A stretch of DNA of 64,000 nucleotides, from positions 1-64,000 of the forward strand of contig CAZBRS010000032.1 of assembly GCA_964494475.1 (NCBI GenBank), read 5' to 3'. A program made the translations under genes and the position numbers. The notes beneath the pieces were generated by a model. It saw nothing but the letters and a program-made list of their open reading frames with translations. It was not told the DNA's origin and made no database searches. The stretch comes from CAZBRS01 sp964494475 (lineage in GTDB: Bacteria; Myxococcota_A; UBA9042; CAZBRS01). Below, in pieces: positions 62,101 through 64,000 of this stretch. The first letter of the stretch is position 1. Every line of letters starts with the position of its first letter.

Positions 62101-64000
62101 TCAGCTTTCCGGACGCCAGGACCGGTGCCTTGCCGGACACGGACCAACGCGTCGGATCGAGCGTGCTGCCCGTGTCGAACGTGTCGCTGTAGCGCGTGGC
62201 GACCGATTCGGTCTGCGCGTTGGCCTTGGCCGGGCACGAATCGCAGGCATCGCCGACGCCGTCCGCGTCGCCGTCGGCCTGGCTCGAGTTCGCGAGCCCC
62301 AGGCAGTTGTCGCACGCGTCGCCCGCGCCGTCAGCGTCGCCGTCTTTCTGGTCGGCGTTCACGGAGATCGGGCAGTTGTCGTCGCAGCCAGGGGCAGCAC
62401 CGCCGGTGCAGCGGTGATCGCCCACCACCCCCGACCCGTCGCCGTCGGCCGGGATGGCGTCGCTGTCGGCGTCGTAGGCGGTGCCCGCGCCGTTGGTCAT
62501 GGCCCCGAACGTAAGCGCCGCCGCCGGGTAGTGCAGCAATTCGTCGGGCGCTAGGGCACGGGTGGTGACGCGCACCTCGTCGAGCAGGCCCGCGAAGAAG
62601 TCGGCGGGCGTGGCGCCCGCGGCGGCGCCGAGGCGCAGTTCCTGGGCCGTGGTCGAGTCGGGCACTACGGCGTAGGTCTGCGAGCCCCGCTGCGCCTGGT
62701 CCTCGAAGACCGAGAGCGTCTTCCCCGACAGCACGGCCGCCAGGGCCCGCGCGGAGCCCACCGGCAGCACGGTCCCCACGGCAGAGGCCAGCGCCTGGGT
62801 CGCGTTCGACACCAGGGCGCTCACGGCCCCGTCGGCGCCGAGGCCCAGCGTGTAGCCACCGTCGCTGCCGCGCCGGTCGATCAGGCGCGCCGTGCCGCCC
62901 GCGTAGAGCGCGTCGAGCCGCGCGCCGGCCTCGAGCGTGAGGGGCGTGCCGGTCAGCACGATGGGGAAGCCCGTCACGTCGAGCCGATCGTCGACGCCGT
63001 CGAGCTTCAGTCCCAGGCCATTGAGGCCGTTCTCCCAGACCGGTCCGCCCGTGAGCGTCGCGTGCAGGCCGGCCTTGGAGGCGTCGAGCACTGTTGTGCC
63101 GCTGCCCTCCTCGAAGCGCCACCAGCCTTGCAGGCCGGTGCAGGTCGAGAGCAGCCCCGTGCAGAAGGGCTCGATGGCCCCGGCGTCGGCGTCGGAGAGC
63201 ACCGGCGCCGCATAGGTCGCGGCGGCGTTGCCGTAGCGCAGCGCGTACCCGCGCCAGGGGAAGCGACCCGTCGCCGCAGGCGCGGGCTCGGTGGAGGCCA
63301 GGAAGCGCACGGCGGGCAGGTCGGGTCGCGCGCGCCGGGCCATGTAGGCGGCCGACTTGGCCACCTTGTGGACGAGCGCCTCATCCAGACGACCATGCCA
63401 ATATTGACGGTCCGAACTGCTGTCCATTCCGATCACGAGCGGGACTGTGCCGGTGTACCGGATGCCGCCTGTGTACGGCGTGAGTTGGCCGGGAACACCG
63501 TCGACAAAGACCTGCAGGCCCGTGGCTACGTCGTAGACGCCGGCGACATGCGTCCAACGCTTCAGGGGAATGGCGACTGCGGCATAGGCGGCCTGGTACG
63601 TGGCGTTGTCGTAGGCTACGAAGTAGGGAACGCCGGTAGCGCCCATGGCCAGCCCATAGCCGCCGCTCTCCGCCTTGTTGATGATGTTGCGATTGCTGGG
63701 GTCATAGGATTCAGCGTAGACCCACGCCTCCACCGTCACCGCGTCGACCAGCTTGAACGCGGTCGTCGTCGTGCAATCGACGTGGTCTCCGACGCCGTCC
63801 ATCGCGATGGCCCCGTTGGGGTCTTCGAAGCGGCCCTTGTCCGCGGTCGCGTTGTTCTTCAGGGTTCCATTTGCACCCGTACCGCTGATGTCGGCCCCGT
63901 TCCCGTCCAGCCGGTAGTACGCCACCACCCCGCACAGGTCGTCGCGGTCCTTCCAGGTGCCGTCGTCGCTGCCCATCGGGCAGGCCGAGTCGGAGTGCGC
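53129..64000 (-). CDS. Giant secreted mosaic protein (C-terminal 3,600+ residues, N-terminus beyond right edge)
   Basis: Extracellular multidomain protein; role unknown. Reading from the right edge (positions in this window): LamG-like fold (63960-63350), second LamG-like (63150-62540), thrombospondin type 3 DxDxDG repeats (62450-62200), a third concanavalin-like fold (62200-61590), FGE-like domain 1 (about 61165-60340), MopE and type 3 repeats (60330-59720), two DUF1566-like domains (59480-58620), FGE-like domain 2 (58310-57375), two homologous propeller-like blocks (57070-56110 and 55560-54590) separated by MopE motifs, a Cys repeat block (54280-53630) and a terminal DUF1566-like domain (about 53600-53132). 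Neither FGE copy has the Cys pair of true formylglycine enzymes, so both are probably binding folds. GC is strong throughout. Confidence 0.85.
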   Translation of the reverse strand, partial: AHSDSACPMGSDDGTWKDRDDLCGVVAYYRLDGNGADISGTGANGTLKNNATADKGRFEDPNGAIAMDGVGDHVDCTTTTAFKLVDAVTVEAWVYAESYDPSNRNIINKAESGGYGLAMGATGVPYFVAYDNATYQAAYAAVAIPLKRWTHVAGVYDVATGLQVFVDGVPGQLTPYTGGIRYTGTVPLVIGMDSSSDRQYWHGRLDEALVHKVAKSAAYMARRARPDLPAVRFLASTEPAPAATGRFPWRGYALRYGNAAATYAAPVLSDADAGAIEPFCTGLLSTCTGLQGWWRFEEGSGTTVLDASKAGLHATLTGGPVWENGLNGLGLKLDGVDDRLDVTGFPIVLTGTPLTLEAGARLDALYAGGTARLIDRRGSDGGYTLGLGADGAVSALVSNATQALASAVGTVLPVGSARALAAVLSGKTLSVFEDQAQRGSQTYAVVPDSTTAQELRLGAAAGATPADFFAGLLDEVRVTTRALAPDELLHYPAAALTFGAMTNGAGTAYDADSDAIPADGDGSGVVGDHRCTGGAAPGCDDNCPISVNADQKDGDADGAGDACDNCLGLANSSQADGDADGVGDACDSCPAKANAQTESVATRYSDTFDTGSTLDPTRWSVSGKAPVLASGKLKITVDNWTAPYTSNDVKSGALLRGDFEAVLELDTSGSAASATDGVSSYVGMYVYDSAGAYAGVALFGDTRWATPQYGAASRVICGGQWTKYGSTGTYAAATTLRLARAGTTLTASFKNAATGNAWTTYTTCTAPEIAYTARIGLEVYPNGTTTAVNVVQADNFALTTTQTQQVNGDLDTLGDPCDNCPTATNQSQADQDGDGLGDPCDPDRDGDGFTAVASGGADCDDTNAGIEPGAVETCNGVDSDCDGTETDASDCTGGKICRNGACQDPACGGECTGKQCGDDGCGGTCGACAAKLTCTLGRCLSPGDAFVPAGDFWMGSPGGAGTCPVGYPAACPSELGRDGNEVLHYVRLTVPFAMQETEVTKAAWLALAGAGSDPSHYSCADDKCPVDKVLPGNAEWYANLVSVAAGLPECFDCTGGSAKVCTLKTRYARRQDCPGYRLPTEAEWERAIRAGSVTALHPSDTNNGTLASTACADANAAKIAWFCQSNPKASRGKEPNAWGLYDLGGNVWETVSDLYGTYPSGTVAAPSVDPTGPGTGTENTLRGGSSNDNASDVRSARRKPHANGGSYDRWFEGFRLVRSLPTFPDPDGDGILGDEDGSGVAGDHPCKNGAAPTWGATPVLCDDNCPNEPNSTQADRDNDGLGDACDDSDADGEWDSTDPSPTDAAIAHGKVEVCDGKDNDADGATDEGATWADKGTVCFVGLGVCENAGVKICDGANPSGATVCSVAPFEGGAETCNGLDDDCDGSTDESPASTGCGANNGCVAGECVLTECSGKPDFTRCGVTTAPDRAYDICISQSCVSPGCGDYPCNPRGPGLVVADSAQRACSNASATAACVGTPGTAACATTAFCGQDAQVGWDKTHAATERFTRTEPIASQPVVQDNVTGRTWQGCLAGLSGDDCLTGSRGSYPWTNALAYCEDLSWGGFTDWRLPDRWELRSIVDHGRTSPAIAAAVFPNTSVAQPRAWTLHADRGDPVNNGLQVRFDTGATDAAQKTSGAAVRCVRGNPTPWPYTTRFVRTETVSGQPTVKDHATTLVWHGCLLGKSGTTCTGSSTLSTWQDALASCESSTWGGQRNWRLPSLPEVESIVTNASQPSFDTTYFPNIEWSWTADPPALWSSTPDGTEPNKAFIVRTNVGGVTAGSLKAAGRLVLCVRDDLPDADADGDPDVTDCDDADSAIYQGATEICNGKDDDCDATTDEGGDDLCLPQHACQGAAGCVCVPDCAGRVCGDDGCSGSCGSCGTGETCPSDGQHCVTTGFVRIPSGSFWMGSPEGQACPSGYTGGGCPNSGAATFESGRGSNETLHYVTLTKSFELQEKEVTQGEWKATYGGWNPSYFPACGDTCPVEQVNWYESAAYANAKSVAAGKTACYSFAAVTCRQGGNPTDPTNFGFCMDATHAGIDSATVTLNGVATPYVCTGFRLPTESEWEYAYRAGGTTAYYTSAENDGSVKNPNSNCNADSNLDQIGWYCGNASATTHKTGTSGGKEANAWGLYDLAGNAWEWCGDWYGTYPSGSGASPATDPSGEVSGSNRLIRGGSWGGHANNARAAYRISYGPDYRDYGLGCRLSRSVPVGVDTDHDGEADATDCAPADAAAFHGAIESCDAKDNDCDTSTDEGANLCPVFEGCVSGACVLLDSDSDGDPDATDCAPTDALAYHGAPDTTAAACEVLGTPASFSAELVATSVGYPPSLALDAAAHAHLVYVASDSSLVYATNRAGTWTFETIAAKGETGSHRALALDAAGKAHVVFKNTDPAHTTLRVATNSSGAWVVRDLTDVYMPGIAGSLALDRSGRVHVAWQDYDTQGVAYATDASGTWTTSPTVRRTVERREPMIGVDAAGEAHVSTSITLDYYTNKSGAWTWANVAGSGYYSSLAVDAAGKVFVSFYDSSTQDARFASNRTGAWMLEDIETGGATGQYTALALDAAGKAHVTFQGGTGTPLRYATNASGAWVKQTLDAAASSYSSVAVDAAGYVHVAYRQAGLRYATNRSACSRMGDAVDRDCDGVDGVDADHDGHAGAASGGNDCNDADASILPGATEACDGVDNDCDGAIDGDDASLLLPACEKTQGVCGAVTRTPALCQSGVWPPCDDLFYGLASADYEPVETICDGLDNDCDGATDEGWADVTGDGMPDCYDADRDGHFDLAHGGDDCDDVDPRKNPDVVDRVAGTCESWTTAIRSELAAAASPGGSETSIALDGNGRVHLAFVDGAYAVIYRTNVSGAWVNRTVVTKGEVTSARSLAIDAAGAAHLVFKNTDPAHATLQYATNASGSWVAADLTDPYTPGAYGALALDTAGKAHVAYQDYDTQKIAYTTNGSGSWQSQVVGTTAIRRSPAIAVDSNGKIHLATTIVLDYGTNASGTWKWTNVYEFNPSVVSIGFDANGNVGLSFVATNGADSDLKYATNASGSWTTEPVEAGGSPGAYATMAMDRLGKAHIVYRGGLGTPLRYATNASGAWVRSTLDAASSSSPSIALGQDGDLHVSYRKSGQIHYLTNAPACSAWADAKDRDCDGVDGVDGDDDGVASVASGGTDCDDTSGAVKPGTDEACNGVDDDCDTSTDEGGDDLCLPGQACQGAAGCVCAPDCTGRECGDDGCGGTCGPDCDDGDKCNGVSTCAAGACTQTVAPVTCTASDTCHVATCNTATGDCSNSPGNNGVVCNDDGNKCNGISTCVAGSCSQTIAPVMCTAQDECHVAGTCATATGMCSNPTGNNGAVCFDDGDKCNGISTCSSGSCTQTTAPVTCTASDACHVATCNTATGVCSNSPGNNGVVCNDDGNKCNGISTCVAGSCSQTTAPVTCTALDACHVAGSCNTATGVCTNPTPPVGTAMVDKGDGSVLDPVTCYVWQKSPPADDRNWSDAMAYCSNLAGGWHLPTISELRSLVRGCATTLKTGGSCGVTDSCLTWSCWSDANCVPNCGIPNPPGTCLWDAKLQGDCYPGYERFWWSSSLGGLNPTMDEWLIEFHGGYISSGWGASNYGGARCVRPGP
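53630..54280 (-). repeat. Four Cys-rich repeat units in the giant protein
   Basis: Four units of about 55 residues, each with the form CNGxSTCxxGxCxQT, VxCTxxDxCHVAxC and TATGxCSNxxGNNG. Units alternate in two types, so the real period is two units (113 codons). Confidence 0.8.
53713..54152 (-). repeat. Near-identical 339-base direct repeat within the Cys block
   Basis: The 101 bases at 53713-53813 recur identically at 54052-54152, and the next bases (TTGCCGTGTTGCA and onward) match with few changes. The offset is 339 bases, exactly 113 codons. This points to a recent in-frame tandem duplication or gene conversion. Confidence 0.85.
54590..57070 (-). repeat. Two homologous propeller-like blocks of about 320 residues
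   Basis: Block 1 (57070-56110) and block 2 (55560-54590) share YATNxSGxW motifs, LALDAAGKAHVVFKNTDPAH versus LAIDAAGAAHLVFKNTDPAH, and the same order of seven to eight short repeats (x-Y-x-T-N-x-S-G-x-W). The segment between them is a run of MopE motifs. Each block could fold as a seven- or eight-bladed propeller. Confidence 0.75.

Noticed and set aside
45491..64000. CRISPR array suggested by regular repeats
   Set aside because: The repeats are in-frame protein repeats of varied sequence, with no fixed direct repeat and spacer pattern and no cas gene.

Overview
The window is very GC-rich, with compact gene packing and strong third-position GC bias. It most resembles a Myxococcota-type (formerly deltaproteobacterial) chromosome. 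Direct signs are a MYXO-CTERM-like tail (Cys, hydrophobic stretch, Arg run) on the protein at 16164-17159, an AgmX/PglI-type C-terminal domain on the lipoprotein at 33607-36084, many lipoproteins with Asp/Ala-rich linkers, MopE-like Cys/Asp repeat proteins, and a mevalonate pathway. I see no tRNA, rRNA, CRISPR array, transposase or integrase. No gap between genes exceeds about 200 bases.

Layout. 1-1619: left-truncated DEAD-box helicase. 1756-7766 (minus): a six-gene operon of outer-membrane barrel, TolC-like protein, fni, mvaA, mvk and mvaD, with overlaps and one promoter at 7798-7826. 7912-8349: lone contractile tail tube-type gene. 8366-17159 (minus): MYXO-CTERM Cys-rich protein, recN, B12/radical SAM protein and a 1,383-aa IPT/TIG lipoprotein. 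17238-18800: S1-domain protein. 18996-21706 (plus): lipoprotein, pyrF, rRNA 2'-O-methyltransferase. 21681-22319: HAD hydrolase. 22441-30466 (plus): periplasmic binding protein, radical SAM, MMPL/RND exporter, TPR lipoprotein, PIN-PhoH ATPase, tiny Cys lipoprotein, rhodanese-like protein, MauE/DoxX protein. 30385-36084 (minus): AgmX lipoprotein, queA, two unknown CxxC paralogues, tgt. 36241-38998: FHA-sigma54 activator and a GT-C-type membrane protein. 38991-41534 (minus): lipoprotein, PdxA-like protein, separate epimerase. 41607-45460: GT-C-type membrane protein and a large lipoprotein esterase. 45491-50400 (minus): PEGA/TPR protein and a 1,253-aa MopE/FGE/Cys-repeat lipoprotein. 50601-53024: unknown 807-aa protein. 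53129 to the right edge (minus): the C-terminal 3,600+ residues of a giant extracellular mosaic protein.

The genes mix housekeeping functions (isoprenoid precursors, queuosine, DNA repair, pyrimidine, rRNA methylation) with a large secreted and lipoprotein repertoire. The most unusual items are an esterase whose alpha/beta-hydrolase halves are in circularly permuted order, the CxxC paralogue pair between queA and tgt, an orphan tail-tube gene, enzymes with changes at conserved catalytic positions (Fni, PdxA, rhodanese), and a family of short palindromes whose inner stems co-vary. Functions are read from sequence motifs only; no database search was possible.
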